A DNA stretch of 64,000 nt from Oxalobacteraceae bacterium (GTDB taxonomy: Bacteria; Pseudomonadota; Gammaproteobacteria; Burkholderiales; Burkholderiaceae_D): positions 124,001-188,000 of the forward strand of contig JAUYNR010000016.1 in the NCBI GenBank assembly GCA_030698225.1, read 5' to 3'. Position 1 is the stretch's first letter; each line of letters begins with the position of its first letter. Shown here piece by piece: positions 20,140 to 28,095 of this stretch. The translations under genes and the position numbers were made by a program. Below the pieces are notes generated by a model. It was not told the DNA's origin. It searched no databases and worked only from the letters and a program-made list of their open reading frames with translations.

Positions 20140-20155
20140 CGCAAGATTTATGCCC
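20140..20155 (-). promoter_or_regulatory. candidate sigma-54 promoter of the trihaem cytochrome pair
   Basis: Read on the minus strand this is GGGCATAAATCTTGCG. The GG and GC doublets have the required 10-base gap and the TTGC block is intact, but the first base and the CG of GGCACG differ from consensus. It lies 73 bases upstream of the start codon at 20067. Weaker than the sites at 17571, 21518 and 48494. Confidence 0.45.
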
Positions 20156-20280
20156 AAGGCGGATCTGGCATTCGTTCTTGCTATTCAAGCCGTTTATCAG
20201 GGTGGTACGTTATTTGCTGGCTGAATCCGCGCCTGCAACTTATTTTTGGGTCGCTCGCGTCTGACAAGAGGATGCACAAC

Positions 20281-21399
20281 GTGAAAATGAAAAAACAGAT
20301 TTCCGGCAAGACCGTCTTAAGCATTCTCCAATTGGCCGGTGTTTTGCTGCTGGCCGCTTGTGCGGTGCCCCCCCAGGCGCTCAAGGTGCAAGAGATTCCA
20401 GTCTTTCCATCTCCGCCGGACGAAGCGCGCTTCATTTACGAGCGCACCCTCTACAGCAGTGCCGATGTTGTCAAGGAGGATAAGAATGCGGGCCTGAAGC
20501 GACTGCTGACGGGGGAAGTAAAAACCGGCGAAGGCTTGGGGAAGCCGTACGGCGTCGCAGTCTATCATGGCCGGGTCTATGTCAGCGACACTGCGCTGCG
20601 CACGGTAGCGGTGTTCGATATTCCGGGGCAGCGCTTCTTCTCGATCGGCGACGGCGACATTGGCAAGTTAGTGATGCCGATGGGTCTTGACGTCGATGGC
20701 AAGGGTAATCTGTACGTGGTCGACAGCAGGGCCAAACTGGTCCAGGTGTACGACCAAGACGGCAAGCATCTGCGCACATTGTTGGATGGCGGAAAGTGGT
20801 TTTCGCGTCCATCCGGCATCGCGGTCGATGCAGAGGGTAGCCGCATCTATGTGGTCGACACCGGCGGCGTTAGCAGCGACGAACACCGTGTGCGCGTGTT
20901 CGACGCGCAAAGCGGCAAACATTTGCTGGACATCGGTAAGCGCGGCTCGGCAGCGGGCGAGCTGAATTTGCCGCGCGATGTGACGATCGGCCGGGATGGT
21001 TTGCTATACGTGGTCGACGGCGGCAATTTCAGGGTGCAGGTGTATCGCCCGGATGGCACGTTTGTGCGTATGTTCGGCGGCATAGGGCGGCAGGGCGGAC
21101 AATTTTCCCGCCCGAAGGAAGCGGCCTCGGGTCCGGATGGGAACGTGTATATCGTCGATAGCGCGTTTGGCAATTTTCAGATTTTCACGCCGGAAGGTGC
21201 GTTGTTGTTGTCGGTAGGCAGCCGTTCGGAAAAAGACGGCATGGCGAAATACATGCTGCCGTCCGGCATTGCGATTGATGGCGACGGCCGGGTCTACATG
21301 GTGGACCAATATTTCCGCAAGGTCGATATCTACCGTCCGGCCAAGCTGGCAGCCGAAGCAGGCTTTACCGTGAAGAAAGAAACGGTCGTCAAAAAATAG
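20281..21399 (+). CDS. NHL-repeat six-bladed beta-propeller lipoprotein
   Basis: 372 residues with a lipoprotein signal (lipobox LAAC before AVPPQ). The rest is six NHL blades with the recurring GxAVDxxGxxYVVD pattern (GLDVDGKGNLYVVDS, GIAVDAEGSRIYVVDT, GIAIDGDGRVYMVDQ). NHL propellers are rigid binding platforms; no catalytic role is visible. Related propellers at 30039 and 31024 are part of the same cluster, so it may scaffold the electron conduit at the membrane. I prefer the GTG at 20281, nine bases after AGAGG; the ATG at 20272 abuts that ribosome site. It ends in a hairpin and precedes the tetrahaem operon. Confidence 0.82.
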   Translation: MKMKKQISGKTVLSILQLAGVLLLAACAVPPQALKVQEIPVFPSPPDEARFIYERTLYSSADVVKEDKNAGLKRLLTGEVKTGEGLGKPYGVAVYHGRVYVSDTALRTVAVFDIPGQRFFSIGDGDIGKLVMPMGLDVDGKGNLYVVDSRAKLVQVYDQDGKHLRTLLDGGKWFSRPSGIAVDAEGSRIYVVDTGGVSSDEHRVRVFDAQSGKHLLDIGKRGSAAGELNLPRDVTIGRDGLLYVVDGGNFRVQVYRPDGTFVRMFGGIGRQGGQFSRPKEAASGPDGNVYIVDSAFGNFQIFTPEGALLLSVGSRSEKDGMAKYMLPSGIAIDGDGRVYMVDQYFRKVDIYRPAKLAAEAGFTVKKETVVKK

Positions 21400-21410
21400 C
21401 ACAAGCCGCT

Positions 21411-21444
21411 CCCGAAAACAGGAAGTTTTTCCTGCTTTCGGGAA
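21411..21444 (+). terminator. hairpin after the NHL gene
   Basis: Fourteen-base arms, TCCCGAAAACAGGA (21411-21424) against TCCTGCTTTCGGGA (21431-21444), with one G-T wobble and a six-base loop. It lies just after the NHL stop and before the promoter region of the tetrahaem operon. There is no long T-run. Confidence 0.6.
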
Positions 21445-21494
21445 TGATTGATGTCCGGAAAGAGCAAAAATGCATGATGAACACACCCAAATGC

Positions 21495-21508
21495 TTGACC
21501 GAGATCAA
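21495..21508 (+). promoter_or_regulatory. FNR/Anr-type half-perfect palindrome
   Basis: TTGACCGAGATCAA matches the consensus TTGATNNNNATCAA at nine of ten defined positions. Its centre (21501.5) is about 41 bases upstream of the start point predicted from the adjacent sigma-54 site, the classic activating position for FNR. Oxygen-responsive control of the tetrahaem operon is inferred. Confidence 0.5.
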
Positions 21509-21517
21509 GACAGTGCC

Positions 21518-21533
21518 TGGCCTGAAACTTGCT
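21518..21533 (+). promoter_or_regulatory. sigma-54 promoter of the tetrahaem/porin operon
   Basis: TGGCCTGAAACTTGCT matches TGGCACGNNNNTTGCW except at two inner positions, with exact GG-N10-GC spacing. It stands 84 bases before the tetrahaem cytochrome start at 21617 and is the likely main promoter for the run of genes from 21617 to 35734. Confidence 0.65.
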
Positions 21534-21616
21534 CAATTAATGTGAGTACATTAAGAAACGGGGCAGCGGGTTTGATTCTAAATAGGATGTTAATAAGAAA
21601 GGCAGGTAACGAAATC

Positions 21617-22504
21617 ATGAACAGGACTTTATTAAAAGACGTCATGGCACGATTGGCCGGCAGCATGGCTATCGTGTTATTGGCAATGGGGGTCTTCGGC
21701 AGCCAGCATGCATTGGCAGGGATCTCGGCCACCAAACATAATCTTGGCAGCACGGGAACCGGCGTCAACAAGTTCGATGGTACCGGTGAAATCTGTGTGT
21801 TTTGCCATACGCCGCACGGTGCGGATACGTCTGCCGCAGTGCCGTTATGGAATCGCGTGCTGGCGTTGCCGAATACCTACACCACCTACAACAGCCTGGG
21901 CACTTCCAGTCTGGATGGCGCCACCGCGCCGGTCGGTTCGGTCTCGCTGGCCTGCCTCTCCTGCCATGACGGCACCCAGGCGATGAACGTGATGATCAAT
22001 GCGCCGGGCTCGGGTCTTACTGGTGACGCGACGTTTACCGGCGGAACATGGGCGGGTGCAAATCAAACCCTCGGCAAGATCGGTGCGGGTCTGATTACCA
22101 ATATCGGTACGGATTTGAAGAACGACCATCCGGTCGGCATTCAATATGGCGGCGGCATGCCCGCAGGTGGCGCATATACGGCGGGTGCTATTGCCGCCGG
22201 GGCGTTAAAAGATGCTGATTTTAAAGCACTGGATCATGCAACTTTGAATGGCAATTCGGTATGGTGGGTCGATACGGGGACAGCAGGACGGCAGAAGACC
22301 GATATGGCGCTTTACACCCGGACTGGTGCGGACTCTGTCACTTATCCGGGCGGTGTTCGTACAGTCACTGCCGGTGGGCTGGCCGGGGCGCAAGCCTTTG
22401 TTGAATGCGCAAGCTGCCACGATCCTCATACGGACGTAAATCCCACCTTCCTGCGTATCGCGAATGCCGGAAGTGCAGTATGTCTGGCTTGTCATATTAA
22501 ATAA
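21617..22504 (+). CDS. tetrahaem c-type cytochrome (paired-CXXCH family)
   Basis: 295 residues with a signal peptide (cleavage near QHALAG). Four haem sites: CVFCH, CLSCH, CASCH and CLACH. The order CVFCHTPHG, a PLWNR block, CLSCHDGTQAM, NIGTDLKNDHP and CASCHDPH repeats almost exactly in the first half of the 11-haem cytochrome at 32097. The two therefore share an ancestor and may sit at adjacent points of the electron path. The ATG at 21617 gives a proper signal peptide; upstream codons do not. It is the first gene after the sigma-54 site, and a hairpin separates it from the isomerase gene. Confidence 0.87.
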   Translation: MNRTLLKDVMARLAGSMAIVLLAMGVFGSQHALAGISATKHNLGSTGTGVNKFDGTGEICVFCHTPHGADTSAAVPLWNRVLALPNTYTTYNSLGTSSLDGATAPVGSVSLACLSCHDGTQAMNVMINAPGSGLTGDATFTGGTWAGANQTLGKIGAGLITNIGTDLKNDHPVGIQYGGGMPAGGAYTAGAIAAGALKDADFKALDHATLNGNSVWWVDTGTAGRQKTDMALYTRTGADSVTYPGGVRTVTAGGLAGAQAFVECASCHDPHTDVNPTFLRIANAGSAVCLACHIK

Positions 22505-22529
22505 GTCATTGATTGTTTGCTCGGCCACC

Positions 22530-22561
22530 AAGGGGGAGACAGGGTGACTTGTCTGCCCCTT
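22530..22561 (+). terminator. hairpin between the tetrahaem cytochrome and the isomerase gene
   Basis: Twelve-base arms (22530-22541 and 22550-22561) pair at eleven positions around an eight-base loop. No T-run follows. It may act as an attenuator or an mRNA-processing or stability site that lowers expression of downstream genes relative to the cytochrome. Confidence 0.5.
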
Positions 22562-22603
22562 ATTCATGACCGGTTTGAACGCTAACGAGGAGGCTTGGCC
22601 TTT

Positions 22604-23644
22604 ATGAGACAAATACCGAACTACCTATCGAGAGCGGCGTTGCTCTCGCTTGCGCTGGTGGCGGCAGGCGATATCGTTGCGGCTAACGCGACTGCGCCGA
22701 TAGCCGCGGCTGCCGTCGCGCAGCCGGCCGTTTTCGCACGAGTCGGCGATAGCGTGATCACGCAGGACGAATACAGCGCAGCGTTCAATGTGGCGGCGCG
22801 CGGCAAGTTCTATCACGGTAAACCACCGGAAAACGAGATTGCCGTACTGCAGCGTGAAGTGGGCGATCAGTTGGTCGCGCGCATATTGCTGCTGCGCGAA
22901 GCAAAGCAGAGGGGATTGCGTGCTGATGATGCCGAGATCCAAAAAACGGTGCAGTCCTATGAGCAGCGCTATGCCGGCAGCGAGCAATGGAAAAAGAACC
23001 GGGCGCAGATGCTGCCGCCATTGCTGGTTCGCCTGGAGCAGGATAGCCTGCTGAGCCAGCTTGAAAAGACAGTGCGCACCAGCGTGAAACTCGACCTGAC
23101 GAAAGTCAAAGCCTATTATGCCGCGCATCAGGCCCAGTTTACCGAGCCTGAGCAATTGCGCGTCTCGGTGATTCTGCTGAAGGTCGACCCATCGGCACCG
23201 AGTGCAACATGGAAGAAGACCGACGTGCAGGCACAGGATATCGCCAAACGCACGCGCGCTGGTGAGGATTTCGCGTCTCTGGCGCGCCAGCATTCGGCGG
23301 ACCCATCTGCGCAGCAGGGCGGCGACATGGGTTATCTGCATGGCGGCATGCTGCCGGATGGTGCCCAGCAGGCGCTCACCAAATTGAAAGCCGGACAGAT
23401 TAGCGACGCGGTGCGTTTGTTGGAAGGCTTCGCGGTATTTCGGCTAGCCGACCGCAAGGCCGCCAGATTGCATGGATTTGACGCGGTAAAAGTGCGTGCG
23501 CAGGAATTGGCTCAGCGCGAGCAAAGCGACCGTGCATGGATCGCATTCGTTGCTGACTTGAAAACGAAGTCGCCAGCACAGATTGACCAGTCGCGCTTTC
23601 TGCCACTGGCCGAGCAATCCAGCGCACGGACCAGCCCCAAGTAA
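22604..23644 (+). CDS. periplasmic peptidyl-prolyl isomerase, parvulin (PpiC/SurA) type
   Basis: 346 residues with a signal peptide (residues 1 to about 27). An N-terminal SurA-like chaperone region (about 45-165) leads to a parvulin domain near 180-275 with RVSVILLK, DFASLARQHSADPSAQQGGDMGYL and LEGFAVFRLADRKAA. It stands immediately before the outer-membrane barrel gene, which fits a dedicated chaperone that escorts this barrel across the periplasm. Isomerase genes are also known next to porin-cytochrome genes elsewhere. GAGGAGG with ten bases to the ATG at 22604 sets the start; a TTG nine bases earlier is too close to it. Confidence 0.88.
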   Translation: MRQIPNYLSRAALLSLALVAAGDIVAANATAPIAAAAVAQPAVFARVGDSVITQDEYSAAFNVAARGKFYHGKPPENEIAVLQREVGDQLVARILLLREAKQRGLRADDAEIQKTVQSYEQRYAGSEQWKKNRAQMLPPLLVRLEQDSLLSQLEKTVRTSVKLDLTKVKAYYAAHQAQFTEPEQLRVSVILLKVDPSAPSATWKKTDVQAQDIAKRTRAGEDFASLARQHSADPSAQQGGDMGYLHGGMLPDGAQQALTKLKAGQISDAVRLLEGFAVFRLADRKAARLHGFDAVKVRAQELAQREQSDRAWIAFVADLKTKSPAQIDQSRFLPLAEQSSARTSPK

Positions 23645-23682
23645 GCCATGGCGGATGCAGTTGTTCGCTTGGGGAGCGGTAG

Positions 23683-25683
23683 ATGTGTGCTGTGGCTGAT
23701 CGGCTAGCAAAGCATATACGTGTCTCGCCAACCTGGTTGATGGCATTGTTGGCAACGCTATGCCCCGGCACGGCATTGCCGGCATTGCCGCCCGCAGCGC
23801 AGGCTGCATCGGCGCAAAGAACGGAAACCAGTCCCGCCTCCGCTCCCGGATCAGCCGACGCGGCGGCGGAGTCCGATAACCGGCAGCAAACCGTGTGGGC
23901 CTTGCCGGCGGCGCGATTCGCCGGCAGATTGTCGTATGACCTTCGGCGCGATATCTCGGAAGAGAAAAATAGAATGCAACAGGGACAGACCGCCACATTC
24001 AACGCCAGTACCAATACCTTTATCTGGCAGCCATGGTTTGCGCGGGTGGACGGTACCCTGGGTTTGACCCTGTCACGCGACAGCAGCGACGGTAATGAAG
24101 CCGCCAGCAGCAAAAGCGTTGTCATTACAGGCGGCGGACAGTTATCGGTGCTGACGCAAAGCAATTTTCCGTTCGAAGCGCATTTTGAACGAAACGACAG
24201 TCGTGTGTCCTCCGATCTGGCGCTTGCCAATGGTTACGCCAGCCAGCGCTACGGCTTTACGCAGCATTACCACAGACCCGAGGGCGATTCGATGATCGGT
24301 TGGGACCGTAGCACGCAAACCAGTGCCGACACCGGTCGTGACCGGCAGGATAGCCTGCAGCTGAATCTGTCGCGCAGTCTGGAAAATCATCGGGTGCAAA
24401 TGACGGGCAACCGCTCTTACAATACGCACGAGATCAGCGGCGAACATGCTGAGCAAAACAATCTGTCCTTGCAGCACAGTTACGCACCGGACCCATCGGT
24501 TTCGGTGGAGAGCATGGCCAACATCAGCCGCTCCGATTATCATCTGCAGCAGGGCGACAACGATACGCGCCTGGTGCAGCTGAGCAGCCTTGCTTTCTGG
24601 CGCCCGGTCGACCAGGCGATGACCGTGACCGGCGGCGCGCGCGTGTTCGCGTTGGGGACAGATACCAGCGGCCTTGCGGTCAACAGCAACGCGATTGGCG
24701 CACGCATTCGCAATGCCAATGCCAACTTCGGCGTGAATTACGACCTCAGCCGGTTCACTCGCATCAATGCCGGCGCCAACGTCAATCTGGCGGAAAACAA
24801 TGGTGCGAGAAGCACCAATTCCAACCAATCCGTGGGCGCGACCTATCAGCCGGATGCAATCGAGCGTGGAAGCTTTCGGTATAACTGGTCGAGTTCAGGC
24901 ATTGCCAGCAACCGGACCGGCGGACAGGATGCCGGACGTCAATTCACGCTGCAACTGAGTCACAACCTGAGCCGCAGCTTCAGGTTGAAGGGCGGGTCGT
25001 CGGTCGTTATGGATGGCAGTCAAAGCCTGGCCGTTGTTTCTGGCGGCAGCATGTCGAGCAGCGACGCTGCGACCACCAAACAACTGACCCATAGCGGCTC
25101 GTTATCGTGGGATCTATCGCGGGAAGCCGGTACGGCGCTGGCGCGATTAAGCGCGAGCGATTCCCGGGCGCTGGACGGCAGGAAAGAGTTTTTCCAGCTT
25201 ATCAATTTTCAGGCATCAAGCAATATGCCGACCGGTGGGTTCAGTTCATGGGCCGGCAATCTGACGATACAAGCGGTGCGTCAAAGTGCAAACACGATTT
25301 TTGGCAATACGGACCCGTTCAACCCACAAACCAACACTGCGTCAAATAGGGGATTCGTGTCAACCTCAAGCGGTTCCCTCAGCTATCAAAATCAACGTAT
25401 GTTCGGTGTTCGTCGCCTGCGTTTTGTATCCGATCTGCGCCTGAACAGTCAGGCGCTGTTGCCGCTGTTGGGCAGTGCAAAGGACCAGGAGACCGCGGCT
25501 TGGGAAAACCGTTTCGATTATGTAATCGGGCTCACGCAACTGCGGGTCAATGCGCTGATATCGACAAGCAGTGCACGAAGGAGCGGCTTCGATTCGGCAA
25601 CCGGCGAGGGCAAGATGGAGAGTGTGAAAAGAATCAATAAATCGATCATGTTTTCCCTGTCGCGCAGCTTTGGAAATTTTTGA
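23683..25683 (+). CDS. outer-membrane beta-barrel, candidate conduit porin
   Basis: 666 residues. After a long signal region (cleavage near PAAQAASA) come many alternating-polarity stretches rich in Asn, Ser, Gly and aromatic residues. The last residue is Phe (SRSFGNF), the usual outer-membrane barrel end. Size is close to MtrB-type porins (about 680-700). I see no cysteine in the mature part, so the CXXC of MtrB is absent. Flanked by a chaperone and multihaem cytochromes, it is the best candidate for the sheath through which a cytochrome wire crosses the outer membrane. GGGGAG six bases before the ATG supports the start. No haem site is present. It could also be an unrelated porin. Confidence 0.75.
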   Translation: MCAVADRLAKHIRVSPTWLMALLATLCPGTALPALPPAAQAASAQRTETSPASAPGSADAAAESDNRQQTVWALPAARFAGRLSYDLRRDISEEKNRMQQGQTATFNASTNTFIWQPWFARVDGTLGLTLSRDSSDGNEAASSKSVVITGGGQLSVLTQSNFPFEAHFERNDSRVSSDLALANGYASQRYGFTQHYHRPEGDSMIGWDRSTQTSADTGRDRQDSLQLNLSRSLENHRVQMTGNRSYNTHEISGEHAEQNNLSLQHSYAPDPSVSVESMANISRSDYHLQQGDNDTRLVQLSSLAFWRPVDQAMTVTGGARVFALGTDTSGLAVNSNAIGARIRNANANFGVNYDLSRFTRINAGANVNLAENNGARSTNSNQSVGATYQPDAIERGSFRYNWSSSGIASNRTGGQDAGRQFTLQLSHNLSRSFRLKGGSSVVMDGSQSLAVVSGGSMSSSDAATTKQLTHSGSLSWDLSREAGTALARLSASDSRALDGRKEFFQLINFQASSNMPTGGFSSWAGNLTIQAVRQSANTIFGNTDPFNPQTNTASNRGFVSTSSGSLSYQNQRMFGVRRLRFVSDLRLNSQALLPLLGSAKDQETAAWENRFDYVIGLTQLRVNALISTSSARRSGFDSATGEGKMESVKRINKSIMFSLSRSFGNF

Positions 25684-25720
25684 TTTTTTAATTTTAGTAT
25701 TGTTCGAAAGGTGGGTTGAA

Positions 25721-26182
25721 ATGTCGTTAATGAAATATGGTGCTGCCGTGAAAAGAGGGTTGCTGATCTTGATGGTTTTGGTGACCGGGCTGGCAGACAT
25801 GCAGCTTGCGCATGCGGAATACGGCGACATCGTAATCAATAATTATTCGGACGCTGCCGGCATGCGTCCTGCGGTATTTCCCCATTGGTTCCACCGCATT
25901 CGATTTCGCTGCAAAGTGTGTCACGCCGATCTCGGCTTCAAATTCAAGGCGGGTGGCAATGAAATCAACATGGTCAAGATTATCGACGGCCAGTACTGCG
26001 GCGCCTGCCATAACGGCAACATCGCGTGGTCGGTAGAGAACTGCAACCTGTGCCATTCCGGAAAAACTGGCACGTCGACTCAAGTCCATCAGAGCACCAT
26101 CAATTCTCTGGTTGCCCCCGCCGCCGCTGCGGCTACCGCACAGCCACAGCAGCCGCCGCTTACTCAGCAGCAGAAGAAATAG
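25721..26182 (+). CDS. periplasmic trihaem c7-type cytochrome
   Basis: 153 residues with a signal peptide ending at LAHAEYGD. Three haem sites, CKVCH, CGACH and CNLCH, with the conserved lead VFPHWFHRIRFRCKVCH that supplies distal histidines. This is the c(7)-type trihaem domain seen in metal-reducing bacteria. A Gln/Ala/Pro-rich tail follows the last haem. It is paralogous to the protein at 29595-29996, which keeps the same lead sequence. AAGGTGG precedes the ATG at 25721. The next gene starts nine bases downstream. Confidence 0.9.
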   Translation: MSLMKYGAAVKRGLLILMVLVTGLADMQLAHAEYGDIVINNYSDAAGMRPAVFPHWFHRIRFRCKVCHADLGFKFKAGGNEINMVKIIDGQYCGACHNGNIAWSVENCNLCHSGKTGTSTQVHQSTINSLVAPAAAAATAQPQQPPLTQQQKK

Positions 26183-26190
26183 GAGCCACC

Positions 26191-27153
26191 GTGAAAAATA
26201 CAATCAAGCTTCGCGCAGCGCTCTTTCTTTCCATGACAATTGCCATGTCGAATGGTGTCGGTGCTGCCGGCCTGCCTAACGGCAAGGCAATTTACGACAG
26301 CACCTGTGTCGCTTGCCACAGCACCGGCGCTGCGGGCGCGCCCAAACTCGGAGACAGCGGCGCTTGGGCGCCACGCATCAAGACCGGGCCAGTTGCGCTG
26401 TACGCGACTGCGACTAAAGGCAAGGGCGCGATGCCGGCCCGTGGTGGCAATGCCGATCTGTCCGATGCCGAAGTGCATGCAGCGGTGAACTACATCATCA
26501 GCCAATCGGAGCCTGGTGCAAAAGGCACCGCGCCCAAGGCGTCAAAAGCGTTTGCCGCCGATACCGTCAAACAGGCAGCGCTTGCTCCCGTGGCCGCCGA
26601 ACCAGCGGGGCCGGCAGCCGGCGGCGCAACCGCGCCGGGTACCAACGTCAATACCTTCAACCGTTTGATGCGACCACCTGCACAGCGCAATTTGCCGCCG
26701 CCGGAAGATGGCATTCACGATCCAGCCAACGACGGTACCCATTCGCTGCAGCCACCGCTGACCGCGTTCGCGCCGCTGGCCAAGAGCAACGACGGCAATC
26801 GGGTCGATTGGGTCAAGTCGCTCAACGATGACAAGATTAATCCGCGCTATGACCGTAACGATCCGAATGTCAAGCCAATGGTCATGGACATGAACATCGT
26901 GCGTGAAGTGAAAGGCTCGATGCCGGATGTGGTGTATCCGCACAAGCAGCATACGCAATGGCTGGATTGTTCCAACTGTCATCCCGCAATTTTCATTCCG
27001 CAAAAGGGTGCCAACCAGATCAGCATGGCGGCAATCCTGCTGGGACAGAAATGCGGCGTGTGCCATGGCAAGGTTGCGTTCCCGGTATCCGACTGCCGCC
27101 GTTGCCATTCGAAGAGCAAGCCGCTACCCGTGAAGGCGGAAGCCAAACCATGA
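26191..27153 (+). CDS. four-haem fusion cytochrome: c5-type domain plus trihaem domain
   Basis: 320 residues from a GTG start five bases after AGGAG. A signal peptide is followed by a c5-type monohaem domain (CVACH, about residues 28-110) that closely matches the separate shuttle at 17196-17504. An Ala/Pro/Gly linker (about 125-160) leads to a trihaem domain (CSNCH, CGVCH, CRRCH) that matches the protein at 29028-29561, including DGIHDPAND/DGMHDPANP and PHKQHTQWLDCSNCH. The fusion would tether a shuttle-like haem to a trihaem unit. Its stop overlaps the next start by four bases (ATGA). Confidence 0.88.
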   Translation: MKNTIKLRAALFLSMTIAMSNGVGAAGLPNGKAIYDSTCVACHSTGAAGAPKLGDSGAWAPRIKTGPVALYATATKGKGAMPARGGNADLSDAEVHAAVNYIISQSEPGAKGTAPKASKAFAADTVKQAALAPVAAEPAGPAAGGATAPGTNVNTFNRLMRPPAQRNLPPPEDGIHDPANDGTHSLQPPLTAFAPLAKSNDGNRVDWVKSLNDDKINPRYDRNDPNVKPMVMDMNIVREVKGSMPDVVYPHKQHTQWLDCSNCHPAIFIPQKGANQISMAAILLGQKCGVCHGKVAFPVSDCRRCHSKSKPLPVKAEAKP

Positions 27154-28085
27154 AGAGCAGCAGCAAAAGCGCGGCGCTCGCATGTGCGGTACTGATGCTG
27201 GCCGGCGCGGCGCCGGCCGCTGAAGCGGCGTCGGGGGCGCCAAACGGTGCCGAAACCAGCGCCAATCCCTTGCGCGCAACGCTGGAGAGCAAACTGCGGC
27301 TGGTCAAGCTGCTGTTGGCGCAATCGCCGGCAGTACAGCGCATCCCGCAGAGCAATAACGCACAAGCGAAAAAGAAACTTGCCGATGCGCAGGCGCTCTA
27401 TGCAAGGGCGGAAACCGAGTCCAATGGAGGCCGCGCGGAAGCGGCGATTTCACTATTGGATGAGTCGCTGCGGCAAATCGTTTCAGCCTCCGCCCTGGTG
27501 CCGGATGTCGCACAGCAGGCGGCGCAAGAACGCAGCCGGAACACGAATTTGCGCGAGGCGATACGAACCTTTCAAACACTGCACGAGAACCTTTCAAGCC
27601 GCATGCCGGCAAGAAAGACCTCCGCAGCCGCTGCCGATATCGGCCGGATCAGCGGCATGATGGAGCAGGCCGACGCTGCTGCCGCCGGCGGCAATCAGCA
27701 CGAGGCCAACGTGTTATTGAACAACGCATACAAGATCGTGGTCTCTACGCTGAACAAAATGCTGACAGCGGAAACCATTGTGTACGACCTGAAGTTCGAT
27801 TCGCCGATCGAAGAATTGCAGTATGAACTGGCACGCAATCGAAGTTACGAAGAATTGATTCCGATCGCATTGGCGCAGTTGAACACGGCGCCTGAAACGG
27901 CCACCCTGGCTGAGCGCTATGTGCAGCAGAGCCGCGCTCTGCGCAATGCGGCACAAAAACAGGCAGGTGACGGCGACTACCACGCCGCTGTGAAAACGAT
28001 TCAGGATGCGACCAGCCATTTACAACGCTCATTGCGAATCGCGGGTGTGGTCGTGCCGCAATCTCCAGAGATCATTGCTCCTTAA
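27150..28085 (+). CDS. periplasmic helical (TPR-like) protein of unknown function, paralogue 1
   Basis: 311 residues with a signal peptide (cleavage near AAEAASG). Almost entirely amphipathic helices with Ala, Gln, Arg and Leu heptad-like spacing, suggesting a coiled-coil or TPR-like bundle. There is no haem site and no recognisable catalytic motif. The C-terminal half aligns with the next protein: V-DLKFDSPIEELQYELARN here against VRSLHFASKEEEYIYEVDRN, and RSLRIAGVVVP against RAIRSAGVYIP. Translationally coupled to the fusion cytochrome by ATGA overlap. Probably a structural or assembly partner of the cytochromes. Confidence 0.75.
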   Translation: MKSSSKSAALACAVLMLAGAAPAAEAASGAPNGAETSANPLRATLESKLRLVKLLLAQSPAVQRIPQSNNAQAKKKLADAQALYARAETESNGGRAEAAISLLDESLRQIVSASALVPDVAQQAAQERSRNTNLREAIRTFQTLHENLSSRMPARKTSAAAADIGRISGMMEQADAAAAGGNQHEANVLLNNAYKIVVSTLNKMLTAETIVYDLKFDSPIEELQYELARNRSYEELIPIALAQLNTAPETATLAERYVQQSRALRNAAQKQAGDGDYHAAVKTIQDATSHLQRSLRIAGVVVPQSPEIIAP

Positions 28086-28095
28086 GGAGGACTAC

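Noticed and set aside
20166-20182. Sigma-54-like TGGCATTCGTTCTTGCT in front of the NHL gene
   Set aside because: The gap between GG and GC is 11 bases instead of 10; RpoN promoters tolerate this badly, so I did not list it as a promoter.
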